The position numbers and the translations under genes are program-made. Positions 1 through 5,859 of a stretch of DNA of 5,859 bases are shown in pieces. Where the stretch lies: contig CALFWN010000036.1 of the NCBI GenBank assembly GCA_937928335.1, positions 1 through 5,859 of the forward strand, given 5' to 3'. The stretch is from an uncultured Litoreibacter sp. (GTDB taxonomy: Bacteria > Pseudomonadota > Alphaproteobacteria > Rhodobacterales > Rhodobacteraceae). The notes under the pieces are model-generated. The model had not been told where the DNA came from and did no database searches. It worked only from the letters and a program-made list of their open reading frames with translations. Each line of letters begins with the position of its first letter. Position 1 is the stretch's first letter.

Positions 1-44
1 CCCCCGCTTATGGGCGTTTGTAAACTTAACGCCACACACCACGC

Positions 45-51
45 AGGGGGA
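45..51 (+). promoter_or_regulatory. Shine-Dalgarno sequence for mutS
   Basis: The purine run AGGGGGA lies four bases before the GTG at 56. No comparable purine run precedes the later in-frame ATG codons at 86 and 89, so this site decides in favour of the GTG start. The rest of 1-55 is non-coding upstream sequence. It contains a short dyad, GTTT-GT-AAAC (16-25), and a possible -10-like TAAACT (21-26) whose -35 would lie outside the window, so no promoter can be assigned. Confidence 0.75.
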
Positions 52-55
52 TTTC

Positions 56-2710
56 GTGGCCACAACCAGCGCATCCGTCACGCCGATGATGGCCCAGTTT
101 CTGGAGATCAAATCCCAGTATTCCGACGCATTGCTGTTCTATCGTATGGGCGATTTCTACGAGATGTTTTTCGACGACGCGGTGGCGGCAGCAGAGGCGC
201 TGGACATTGCACTAACCAAGCGCGGCAAACATCTGGGCCAGGACATTCCCATGTGCGGCGTCCCTGCGCATTCGGCTGAGAATTACCTTCTGTCGCTGAT
301 CCGCAAAGGCTTCCGTGTCGCCGTGTGTGAGCAGATGGAAAACCCGGCGGAAGCGAAGAAAAGAGGCTCTAAATCGGTGGTTCGGCGGGATGTGGTCCGG
401 CTTGTCACCCCCGGAACGCTGACCGAAGACAGCCTGCTGGGCGCCCGGCGCAACAACTTCCTGGCCGCCTATTCCGACATTCGGGGGGAGGCCGCATTGG
501 CCTGGGTCGACATCTCGACCGGGGTGTTTCGGGTGACGCCATGTCCCGGCGTGCGGCTTGGCCCGGACCTGGCCCGACTGGCCCCGCAAGAGCTGCTCTT
601 GTCCGAGGCGAGCTTCAGCGATCTTGATACGGTTGCCTCGGATCTTGGCGTCGCCACCATTCCGCTGAGCCGTGCGAGCTTTGACAGCACCTCTGCCGAA
701 AAGCGGTTAACGGGGTTCTACGGGGTCGGATCGCTCGACGCGTTTGGCCAGTTTTCCCGTGCAGAACTGTCGGCGATGGGCGCGGTGCTCGATTATCTGG
801 AAATCACCCAGAAGGGCCGGATGCCACGGCTCAACCCGCCTGTGCGGGAAGAGGCCAATCGCATCATGCAGATCGATGCGGCAACACGGCGTAATCTTGA
901 GCTGACCCATGCGCTATCGGGCGGTCGGGACGGATCGCTGATGTCGGTTGTGGACCGAACGATGACCGCCGCAGGCAGCCGGTTGCTGGATCGCCGGATT
1001 GCCAGCCCCTCGACGCATTTGCAGACATTGGAGGGGCGTCAAGACGGCGTGGCATTCTTCTTCAATGATCCCGGCACACGTAACGAGACCCGCGAAGCAC
1101 TGCGCAAGGTGCCTGATATCGACCGCGCCCTGTCGCGCATATCACTGGAGCGAGCCGGGCCACGCGACCTTGCATCTGTCCGAAATGGGCTAGAACAGTG
1201 TCTGTTTTTGTATGGTTCGCTTTCTAACCATGAGCTGCCAGATATGCTGGACCGCGCCGTGGGCGCGTTAAAGGGGCATGACGCTCTGATCGGCCTTCTG
1301 TCTGATGCGCTGGTCGCGGAGCCCCCGCTTATGATGCGTGATGGCGGCTTTGTCGCGGCGGGCTATGATGCCGAGCTGGAAGAAGCGCGCACGCTGCGCG
1401 ACGAGGGGCGCAAGGTGATTGCGCAGATGCAGGCGGACTATTCTGACCTGACCGGCATTTCGGCGCTGAAGATCAAACACAATAACGTGCTGGGCTATTT
1501 TATCGAGACGACCAGCACCCACGCCGAAAAGATGCTGTCAGAGCCTTTGTCAGAGCGGTTTATCCACCGCCAAACCACCGCCAATCAGGTGCGGTTCACC
1601 ACCGTCGAGCTGTCAGAGCTGGAGACCAGGATTCTGAATGCTGGCGGCCGGGCGATAGAGATCGAGAAGCGGATTTTCGAGGAGCTGTGTCAGGCGGTGA
1701 ATGAGGCCGCTCCGATGCTGACGCTGGCCGCTGACGCGCTGTCCGAGATCGACCTTGCCGCAGCCCTTGCCGATCTTGCCAGTGCAGAAAACTGGACGCG
1801 GCCCAGGATCGACGAAAGCCGCGCCTTTGACGTGCGCGATGCGCGTCATCCGGTGGTTGAACGGGCGTTGCAGGCACAAAGCGGCGCGCCATTTGTTGCG
1901 AATTCATGCGATCTGAGCGCCGAGGAGGGCGCGGCGAATATCTGGCTGCTCACCGGGCCCAACATGGCGGGTAAGTCGACCTTCCTGCGTCAGAACGCAA
2001 TTATCGCGCTTTTGGCCCAGATAGGGTCTTATGTGCCCGCCTCTTTCGCCCATATCGGACTGGTCTCGCAGCTGTTCAGCCGGGTCGGTGCGTCGGATGA
2101 TCTGGCGCGCGGGCGGTCTACCTTCATGGTCGAAATGGTGGAAACCGCCGCGATCCTGAACCAGGCCGATCCGCGTGCTCTGGTGATCCTCGACGAGATC
2201 GGTCGCGGCACGGCGACCTATGACGGTTTGTCGATTGCCTGGGCTACGATGGAGCATCTGCATGATGTCAATTCCTGCCGCGCGCTGTTTGCCACGCATT
2301 ACCACGAGCTGACGGCTTTGGCCTCGAAACTCGACGGCGTGGATTGCGCCACCGTTGCGGTGAAGGAGTGGGAGGGCGACGTGATCTTCCTGCATGAGGT
2401 GCGCAAGGGCGCGGCGGACAGATCCTACGGCGTTCAGGTCGCAAAACTGGCCGGCCTGCCGGAGGCGGTAGTGGAACGCGCCCGCGTGGTGCTGGACGCG
2501 CTGGAAAAAGGAGAGCGGGAAGGGGCCGCGAACCCGAAAGCGCTGATCGACGACTTGCCGCTTTTCTCTGCCGCACCTGCGCCCGCGCCACAAAAGCAAA
2601 GCGCCTCGCTGCTCGACAGCCGCATGGAAGAGGTTCTTCCCGATGAGCTGACGCCGCGCGAGGCGCTGCAATTGCTATACGAGCTGAAAGACCTAACCCG
2701 GGGTGGATGA
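56..2710 (+). CDS. mutS: DNA mismatch repair protein MutS
   Basis: MutS recognises mismatches and small insertion/deletion loops as a dimer, then uses ATP to become a sliding clamp that recruits MutL. The protein is 884 residues, slightly longer than the roughly 850 of E. coli MutS. The mismatch-reading motif F-Y-E is at residues 34-36, where the Phe stacks on the mispaired base. Connector, lever and clamp regions follow to about residue 560. The ABC-type ATPase has Walker A TGPNMAGKST at 633-642, Walker B LVILDE at 709-714 followed by GRGTATYDG, and the conserved H-loop His748 in FATHYHE. A Pro/Ala-rich linker follows DLPLF (833-837), which resembles a beta-clamp binding motif. The C-terminal TPREALQLLYELKDL segment matches the MutS tetramerisation helix. 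The GTG start is chosen because of the adjacent ribosome binding site; ATG 86 is the alternative. The 3' end overlaps convergent grpE by 18 bp. All catalytic motifs are intact. Confidence 0.98.
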   Translation: MATTSASVTPMMAQFLEIKSQYSDALLFYRMGDFYEMFFDDAVAAAEALDIALTKRGKHLGQDIPMCGVPAHSAENYLLSLIRKGFRVAVCEQMENPAEAKKRGSKSVVRRDVVRLVTPGTLTEDSLLGARRNNFLAAYSDIRGEAALAWVDISTGVFRVTPCPGVRLGPDLARLAPQELLLSEASFSDLDTVASDLGVATIPLSRASFDSTSAEKRLTGFYGVGSLDAFGQFSRAELSAMGAVLDYLEITQKGRMPRLNPPVREEANRIMQIDAATRRNLELTHALSGGRDGSLMSVVDRTMTAAGSRLLDRRIASPSTHLQTLEGRQDGVAFFFNDPGTRNETREALRKVPDIDRALSRISLERAGPRDLASVRNGLEQCLFLYGSLSNHELPDMLDRAVGALKGHDALIGLLSDALVAEPPLMMRDGGFVAAGYDAELEEARTLRDEGRKVIAQMQADYSDLTGISALKIKHNNVLGYFIETTSTHAEKMLSEPLSERFIHRQTTANQVRFTTVELSELETRILNAGGRAIEIEKRIFEELCQAVNEAAPMLTLAADALSEIDLAAALADLASAENWTRPRIDESRAFDVRDARHPVVERALQAQSGAPFVANSCDLSAEEGAANIWLLTGPNMAGKSTFLRQNAIIALLAQIGSYVPASFAHIGLVSQLFSRVGASDDLARGRSTFMVEMVETAAILNQADPRALVILDEIGRGTATYDGLSIAWATMEHLHDVNSCRALFATHYHELTALASKLDGVDCATVAVKEWEGDVIFLHEVRKGAADRSYGVQVAKLAGLPEAVVERARVVLDALEKGEREGAANPKALIDDLPLFSAAPAPAPQKQSASLLDSRMEEVLPDELTPREALQLLYELKDLTRGG

Positions 2711-3247
2711 CACCCCAACCTGCGCCGCACGCAGCAGCCGGTCATGGATCAAAAAGCCTTCGGTCATCACCTGAATAATGTCGCCCGCCTTGGTGTCGGG
2801 CAGCGGTGCTTCGAACATCGCCTGATGCAGCTGCGGGTCAAATTTATCGCCGACTTCCGGCACAATAGGCTCGATTCTATGTCTTCCAAAGACAGAGATC
2901 AGTTCCCGCAAAGTCAGCTCAACCCCTTCGAACACACCCTTGGCGGCCTCGCGCTGCGCCTCGTCTGCACTGTCCAGCGCACGCTTGAGATTGTCATAGA
3001 CAGGCATCAGATCGCGGGCGAGCTTTGAGCCGCCATATTGCTCTGCCTCGCGCCGGTCGCGTTCGCCACGCTTGCGGATATTCTCTGCATCCGCCATTGC
3101 ACGAAGCAGGCGGTCTTTCAGCTGCTTATTCTCTTCGCGCAGGTCTTCAAGCTCATCTGCGGAGGCCTCGATAATATCGACCTCTTCCTCGGCATAGGCC
3201 TCAAGCGGGTCTTCCAGGAACTCTTCTTCGTCTCTCATGTCACTCAT
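2693..3247 (-). CDS. grpE: Nucleotide exchange factor GrpE (Hsp70 cochaperone)
   Basis: GrpE releases ADP from DnaK so that the chaperone cycle can continue, and acts as a cytosolic homodimer. The protein is 184 residues, close to the usual 180-200. An acidic, disordered-looking N-terminus (residues 1-35) leads into a long charged helix (about 30-90, with ENKQLKDRLLRAMADAENIRKR) that fits the dimeric coiled-coil stalk. The C-terminal beta domain carries the family signature: FDPQLHQAM at 136-144 and GFLIHDRLLRAAQVGV at 164-179. The start ATG overlaps the hrcA stop as ATGA, and a weak GAGAG lies 6 bases upstream, so translation probably depends partly on coupling to hrcA. Met4 is a less likely alternative start. 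The stop TAG lies inside the 3' end of mutS. The gene is cotranscribed with hrcA; dnaK and dnaJ are not in the window. Confidence 0.97.
   Translation of the reverse strand: MSDMRDEEEFLEDPLEAYAEEEVDIIEASADELEDLREENKQLKDRLLRAMADAENIRKRGERDRREAEQYGGSKLARDLMPVYDNLKRALDSADEAQREAAKGVFEGVELTLRELISVFGRHRIEPIVPEVGDKFDPQLHQAMFEAPLPDTKAGDIIQVMTEGFLIHDRLLRAAQVGVSSTPG
2700..2716. terminator. GC-rich hairpin on the mutS stop codon, possible weak bidirectional terminator
   Basis: GGGGTG (2700-2705) and CACCCC (2711-2716) form a perfect 6-bp stem around a 5-base loop. The loop contains the mutS TGA stop. The stem also lies inside the last codons of grpE on the other strand. No T-run follows on either strand, so it lacks half of a classical intrinsic terminator. 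Its position between two convergent genes with no intergenic space makes it the only local terminator candidate, but it could equally be a chance feature of GC-rich codons. Confidence 0.3.
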
Positions 3248-4314
3248 TTCAGGCTCTCACCATCATCAGAAATCATTTTGCCAATCAGCTTGGCGGTGTA
3301 GTCGACAATCGGCACGATACGACCGTAATTCAGTCTTGTGGGGCCAATGACCCCGACAGCGCCAATCACTTTGCGATCAGCGTTCATATAGGGACTTACG
3401 ACCAGAGAGGAACCCGAAAGTGAAAAGAGTTTGTTCTCTGAGCCAATAAAAATGCGCACGCCCTCGCCGTCTTCTGCAAGTTCAAGGTATTCGGCGATGT
3501 CCCGCTTGCGCTCAAGGTCATCAAAAAGCACCCGGATACGGTCCAGATCGGCGCTGTCTTCCTGCCCCAGCAGGTTGGAGCGACCCCGGACAATCAACCG
3601 CTCATTGCGATCGCCCTCATTCTCCCAGACCGCCAGACCTGCCTCGACCATCTTACGGGCAAGCGTATCAAGTTCCTGACGGCGCAACGTGATCTCGGAG
3701 CTGATCCGGGCTTGCAGCTCAGAGATTGTTCGCCCGTCAGCCATCGCATTGAGAAAATTCGCAGCCTCCCGCATAGAGGATTGCGTCTGCCCGGCCGGGG
3801 GCGCGAATACCCGGTTCTCGACATGGCCATCCGCAAAGACCAGCACAACCATCGCCCGATCCGGTGACATGCTGACAAACTCGATATGCTTGATCGGCGC
3901 TTCATATTTTGGCGCCAAAACAAGGCTTGCGCCCTGTGTTAGACCCGATAATGCGTTACCAATATTGTCGAGCATCGAGGTCACATCGGGCTGGTTCGTC
4001 GTCATGGTGGATTCGATCCGGCTGCGATCCGCCTCGTTCAGATCGGTGACCTCAAGCATACCATCAACAAACATCCGCAAGCCCGTCTGCGTGGGTATGC
4101 GCCCGGCAGAAACATGTGGGCTTCCCAGCAGCCCCATCAGTTCAAGATCCTGCATCACATTGCGGATCGTCGCGGCGCTGACCTTTTCAGACAGGGACCG
4201 TGACAAGGTGCGCGAGCCCACCGGATCACCTGTCGCCAGATACGCCTCGACAATGCGCTGAAACACCTCGCGGGACCGGTCGGTCATCTCGTTTAGAAGG
4301 TTCGCGTTATCCAT
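3244..4314 (-). CDS. hrcA: Heat-inducible transcription repressor HrcA
   Basis: HrcA represses class I heat-shock genes, typically groESL, by binding the CIRCE inverted repeat; its activity depends on GroEL. With the chosen start the protein is 356 residues, a normal length. The N-terminal winged helix shows VGSRTLSR (32-39), [13 protein letters not shown] (46-58) and [11 protein letters not shown] (65-75), all strongly conserved in the family. The middle is the GAF-like domain region. The C-terminus has [17 protein letters not shown] and [21 protein letters not shown] (from about 321), the classic HrcA end. The ATG at 4314 is chosen because MDNANLL...MTDRSREVF matches the N-terminal pattern I recall for alphaproteobacterial HrcA. 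Its ribosome binding site is poor, and ATG 4287 or ATG 4359 cannot be excluded. The frame stays open far upstream across rph, but that part shows no HrcA similarity. The gene overlaps grpE by 4 bp and is divergent from rph. Confidence 0.96.
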   Translation of the reverse strand: MDNANLLNEMTDRSREVFQRIVEAYLATGDPVGSRTLSRSLSEKVSAATIRNVMQDLELMGLLGSPHVSAGRIPTQTGLRMFVDGMLEVTDLNEADRSRIESTMTTNQPDVTSMLDNIGNALSGLTQGASLVLAPKYEAPIKHIEFVSMSPDRAMVVLVFADGHVENRVFAPPAGQTQSSMREAANFLNAMADGRTISELQARISSEITLRRQELDTLARKMVEAGLAVWENEGDRNERLIVRGRSNLLGQEDSADLDRIRVLFDDLERKRDIAEYLELAEDGEGVRIFIGSENKLFSLSGSSLVVSPYMNADRKVIGAVGVIGPTRLNYGRIVPIVDYTAKLIGKMISDDGESLK

Positions 4315-4342
4315 AATATCCAGGCTGACGAGGGGACGGCCC

Positions 4343-4371
4343 AATCTAGAAGCCCCCATACCTGCTTGCAA
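4343..4371 (-). promoter_or_regulatory. Candidate promoter for hrcA-grpE
   Basis: Read on the minus strand, TTGCAA (4371-4366) and TAGATT (4348-4343) are separated by exactly 17 bases. Each matches 4 of 6 positions of the sigma-70 -35 and -10 consensus. Transcription would begin near 4335, leaving a leader of about 20 bases before the hrcA ATG. TTGCAA is loosely similar to the CTTG core of heat-shock sigma-32 promoters, but no convincing sigma-32 -10 is seen. This is a pattern match in a short region that must hold a promoter, not a proven site. Confidence 0.3.
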
Positions 4372-4393
4372 CCCAAACTGAGGCAGGCGTATG
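4357..4393. repeat. Imperfect inverted repeat centred in the hrcA/rph divergent region
   Basis: CATACCTGC (4357-4365) is mirrored by GCAGG-CG-TATG (4383-4393), giving 9 paired bases with a 2-base bulge in the right arm and 17 bases between the arms. The palindrome TTGCAA lies just inside the left arm. Placement between two divergent start regions suits an operator acting on one or both promoters, but no regulator can be named from the sequence. Confidence 0.35.
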
Positions 4394-4395
4394 CA

Positions 4396-4408
4396 GCTGG
4401 AAACCAGC
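4396..4408 (+). repeat. Short perfect inverted repeat upstream of rph
   Basis: GCTGG-AAA-CCAGC is a perfect 5-bp inverted repeat with a 3-base loop. It ends 4 bases before the rph ribosome binding site. If transcribed it would form a small hairpin in the leader; as DNA it could be a protein-binding half-site pair. No function is shown. Confidence 0.35.
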
Positions 4409-4412
4409 AAAC

Positions 4413-4418
4413 AAGGAG
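4413..4418 (+). promoter_or_regulatory. Shine-Dalgarno sequence for rph
   Basis: AAGGAG is followed by 7 bases and then the ATG at 4426. This near-ideal spacing fixes the rph start and rules out the in-frame TTG at 4366, which would add 20 residues with no family match. Confidence 0.85.
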
Positions 4419-4425
4419 CCGCCCC

Positions 4426-5136
4426 ATGCGACCATCCGGACGTGACCTCGACACTATGCGCACCATCACCATCGAGACGGGGGTGACGAAATACGCAGAA
4501 GGCTCCTGCATGATCAAATGCGGCGAAACCCATGTTCTGTGCACCGCCACCGTCGAGGATCGCGTGCCGCCCTTCATGCGCAATTCGGGGCTGGGTTGGG
4601 TCACTGCGGAATACGGGATGCTGCCCCGCGCAACCCATACGCGGATGCGCCGGGAGGCCAAGAATGGCCAATCCGGGCGGACGCAGGAAATTCAACGCCT
4701 GATCGGCCGGTCCCTGCGCGCCGGTGTGGACCGCGTCGCGATGGGCGAACGCCAGATCAGCATCGATTGCGATGTAATACAGGCCGATGGCGGCACCCGC
4801 TGCGCCTCGATCACCGGCGGTTGGGTTGCCCTGCGGCTTGCGGTAAACGCGTTGATGAAGGCGGGGGATATTGTCACCGATCCTCTGACCGATCATGTCG
4901 CCGCCGTCAGCTGCGGCATCTATGCGGGCCAGCCTGTGCTGGACCTTGACTATCTTGAAGACAGCGATGCGGGCACCGACGCAAATTTTGTGATGACCGG
5001 CGCGGGCGGGCTTGTCGAAATTCAGGGCTCCGCCGAGGGGGCAACCTTTTCACGGGGTGAGTTCAACACCCTGATGGATCTGGCCGAAAAAGGTGTGGCA
5101 GAGCTGGTCGCTGCCCAGAAAGCCGCCACGGCCTGA
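4426..5136 (+). CDS. rph: Ribonuclease PH
   Basis: RNase PH is a phosphate-dependent 3'-5' exoribonuclease that trims the 3' ends of tRNA precursors and other stable RNAs, working as a cytosolic hexamer. The protein is 236 residues (E. coli about 238). It opens with MRPSGR, the standard family start. It continues with [19 protein letters not shown] (32-50), [19 protein letters not shown] (55-73) and [17 protein letters not shown] (83-99). [11 protein letters not shown] follows at 122-132. Arg85 and the Thr124-Arg125 pair correspond to the phosphate-binding residues of the family. The [15 protein letters not shown] segment holds the conserved catalytic-site aspartates. An AAGGAG ribosome binding site supports the start. 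The stop TGA shares its last base with the rdgB ATG (TGATG), so the two genes are coupled in one operon. The divergent neighbour is hrcA. Confidence 0.97.
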   Translation: MRPSGRDLDTMRTITIETGVTKYAEGSCMIKCGETHVLCTATVEDRVPPFMRNSGLGWVTAEYGMLPRATHTRMRREAKNGQSGRTQEIQRLIGRSLRAGVDRVAMGERQISIDCDVIQADGGTRCASITGGWVALRLAVNALMKAGDIVTDPLTDHVAAVSCGIYAGQPVLDLDYLEDSDAGTDANFVMTGAGGLVEIQGSAEGATFSRGEFNTLMDLAEKGVAELVAAQKAATA

Positions 5137-5744
5137 TGCGTAAATTCACCGGGGATACACTGCTGATCGCAACCCATAATGCGGGCAAGCTCGAAGAGAT
5201 GGTGCATCTGTTCGAGCCGCTCGGCATTAAGGTTACCGGCGCCGCAGAGCATGACCTGCCTGAACCGGAAGAAACCGAAACCACCTTTATCGGCAACGCC
5301 CGGATCAAGGCACATGCTGCGGCCAGGGCAACCGGGCTGCCCGCCTTGTCTGACGATAGTGGGATTGAGGTAGACGCCCTTGGCGGCGCACCCGGCGTCT
5401 ACACGGCTGATTGGGCGGAAACACCGAATGGGCGTGATTTCGTGATGGCGATGACACGCACATACGATGAATTGCGCAAGGTTAGAGCCGAAAAACCCTG
5501 GACCGCGCGCTTTCGGGCGACATTGGTTCTGGCCTGGCCCGATGGGCATGACGAGGTGTTTGAAGGCAAGGTTGAAGGCAGTTTGCAATGGCCCATGCGT
5601 GGGCAGGATGGTCACGGATATGACCCGATGTTCCAGCCCGACGGGTATGACATCACCTTCGGACAGATGAGCTGGGCTGAGAAAAACCGCATCTCTCACC
5701 GCGCCGACGCTTTTGCGAAACTGGTTAACGCCCTTGGCCGCTGA
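5136..5744 (+). CDS. rdgB: RdgB/HAM1 family non-canonical purine NTP pyrophosphatase (ITP/XTP/dITP)
   Basis: This enzyme hydrolyses ITP, dITP and XTP to monophosphates plus pyrophosphate, keeping deaminated purines out of DNA and RNA. The protein is 202 residues, usual for the family. ATHNAGK (12-18) is the substrate-binding T/SxNxxK motif. ETTFIGNARIKA (48-59) follows, then the hallmark SDDSGIEVDALGGAPGVYTA (72-91), in which Asp74 corresponds to the catalytic general base. Near the C-terminus GYDPMF (161-166) and ISHRADAF (186-193) complete the base-recognition site. The residue before GYDP is His160, where E. coli RdgB and human ITPA have a Phe that stacks on the base. The ATG overlaps the rph stop by one base, and no clear ribosome binding site precedes it, so coupling to rph is likely. 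Its 3' end probably overlaps the start of hemW. Confidence 0.96.
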   Translation: MRKFTGDTLLIATHNAGKLEEMVHLFEPLGIKVTGAAEHDLPEPEETETTFIGNARIKAHAAARATGLPALSDDSGIEVDALGGAPGVYTADWAETPNGRDFVMAMTRTYDELRKVRAEKPWTARFRATLVLAWPDGHDEVFEGKVEGSLQWPMRGQDGHGYDPMFQPDGYDITFGQMSWAEKNRISHRADAFAKLVNALGR

Positions 5745-5859
5745 GCTGTGGCAAGAGGCCGGGTTCGGGCTTTATATTCACTGGCCCTTCTGTCAGGCAA
5801 AATGCCCTTATTGCGACTTCAACAGCCATGTGTCGCAATCCATAGACCAGACGGAATGG
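5734..5859 (+). CDS. hemW: HemW, radical SAM heme chaperone (formerly annotated HemN-like), 5' part only
   Basis: Only the first 42 or so codons lie in the window; the gene runs off the right edge. The frame reads LYIHWPFCQAKCPYCDFNSH, containing the CxxxCxxC radical SAM [4Fe-4S] cluster motif (Cys20, Cys24, Cys27 counted from TTG 5734). The CPYCDFNSH context is typical of HemW. HemW binds heme and is thought to pass it to client proteins; older annotations call it oxygen-independent coproporphyrinogen oxidase. No in-frame ATG or GTG exists between the frame-opening stop at 5668 and the conserved region. The start is therefore provisional: TTG 5734 is preferred for length, giving an 11-bp overlap with rdgB, while TTG 5713 or CTG 5746 remain possible. 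No convincing ribosome binding site is seen, so translation is probably coupled to rdgB. Confidence 0.88.
   Translation, partial: MAAELWQEAGFGLYIHWPFCQAKCPYCDFNSHVSQSIDQTEW

Noticed and set aside
1..1333. The 12-mer CCCCCGCTTATG occurs at 1-12 and again at 1322-1333
   Set aside because: Flanks differ completely, the second copy is inside mutS codons, and no further copies are seen. It is taken as coincidence.
1904..2671. Long antisense open frame of 255 codons inside mutS
   Set aside because: It lies opposite the most conserved MutS ATPase sequence, shows no recognisable domain, and is expected from codon bias in GC-rich DNA.
2744..3301. Two plus-strand open frames opposite grpE (2744-3028 and 3038-3301)
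   Set aside because: They lie opposite conserved GrpE codons, lack a ribosome binding site and have no recognisable motif.
3689..4261. Plus-strand open frame of 190 codons opposite hrcA
   Set aside because: Composition is Ser/Arg/Ile-rich with no recognisable domain and no ribosome binding site; it mirrors the HrcA winged-helix and GAF-like coding sequence.
4366..4425. Rph extension from TTG 4366 adding 20 residues
   Set aside because: The AAGGAG at 4413 and the canonical MRPSGR N-terminus place the start at 4426.
4315..4896. Upstream extension of the hrcA frame by 194 codons
   Set aside because: The extension is antisense to the conserved part of rph and has no HrcA-like sequence. HrcA has normal length from 4314.
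5022..5699. Antisense open frame of 225 codons opposite rdgB and the end of rph
   Set aside because: No family similarity is recognised, and both sense genes have complete conserved motifs. It is a shadow frame.

Overview
This window is a stretch of conserved housekeeping chromosome from a GC-rich alphaproteobacterium, most likely a member of the Rhodobacterales (Roseobacter group). That placement is an inference. It rests on the gene order (hrcA-grpE divergent from rph-rdgB-hemW, with mutS alongside), the GC-biased third codon positions, and the sequence style of the encoded proteins, such as the HrcA winged-helix segment and the N-terminus of HemW. No mobile element, CRISPR array, tRNA, rRNA or foreign-looking segment is visible.

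Layout, left to right. Positions 1-55 are the tail of an upstream intergenic region carrying a strong ribosome binding site. mutS (DNA mismatch recognition ATPase) runs from 56 to 2710 on the + strand. It meets grpE (2693-3247, minus strand) tail to tail, and the two coding regions overlap by 18 bp. A small GC-rich hairpin sits exactly on the mutS stop codon. grpE is the second gene of a minus-strand pair with hrcA (3244-4314), and the two overlap by 4 bp (ATGA). A 111-bp divergent promoter region (4315-4425) separates hrcA from a plus-strand operon: rph (RNase PH, 4426-5136), rdgB (non-canonical purine NTP pyrophosphatase, 5136-5744) and the start of hemW (radical SAM heme chaperone, from about 5734 to beyond the window edge). 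Every junction in this operon overlaps, which suggests translational coupling.

The genes cover genome and nucleotide-pool fidelity (MutS, RdgB), RNA 3'-end processing (RNase PH), heat-shock control and chaperone nucleotide exchange (HrcA, GrpE), and heme delivery (HemW). All five complete proteins have full family length and intact key motifs, so none looks like a pseudogene.

I looked for an undescribed system and did not find one. The most interesting items are regulatory or architectural: the mutS/grpE overlap with its hairpin, the dyads in the hrcA/rph divergent region, the lack of a visible CIRCE operator at hrcA, the His in place of the usual base-stacking Phe in RdgB, and a likely non-ATG start for hemW.
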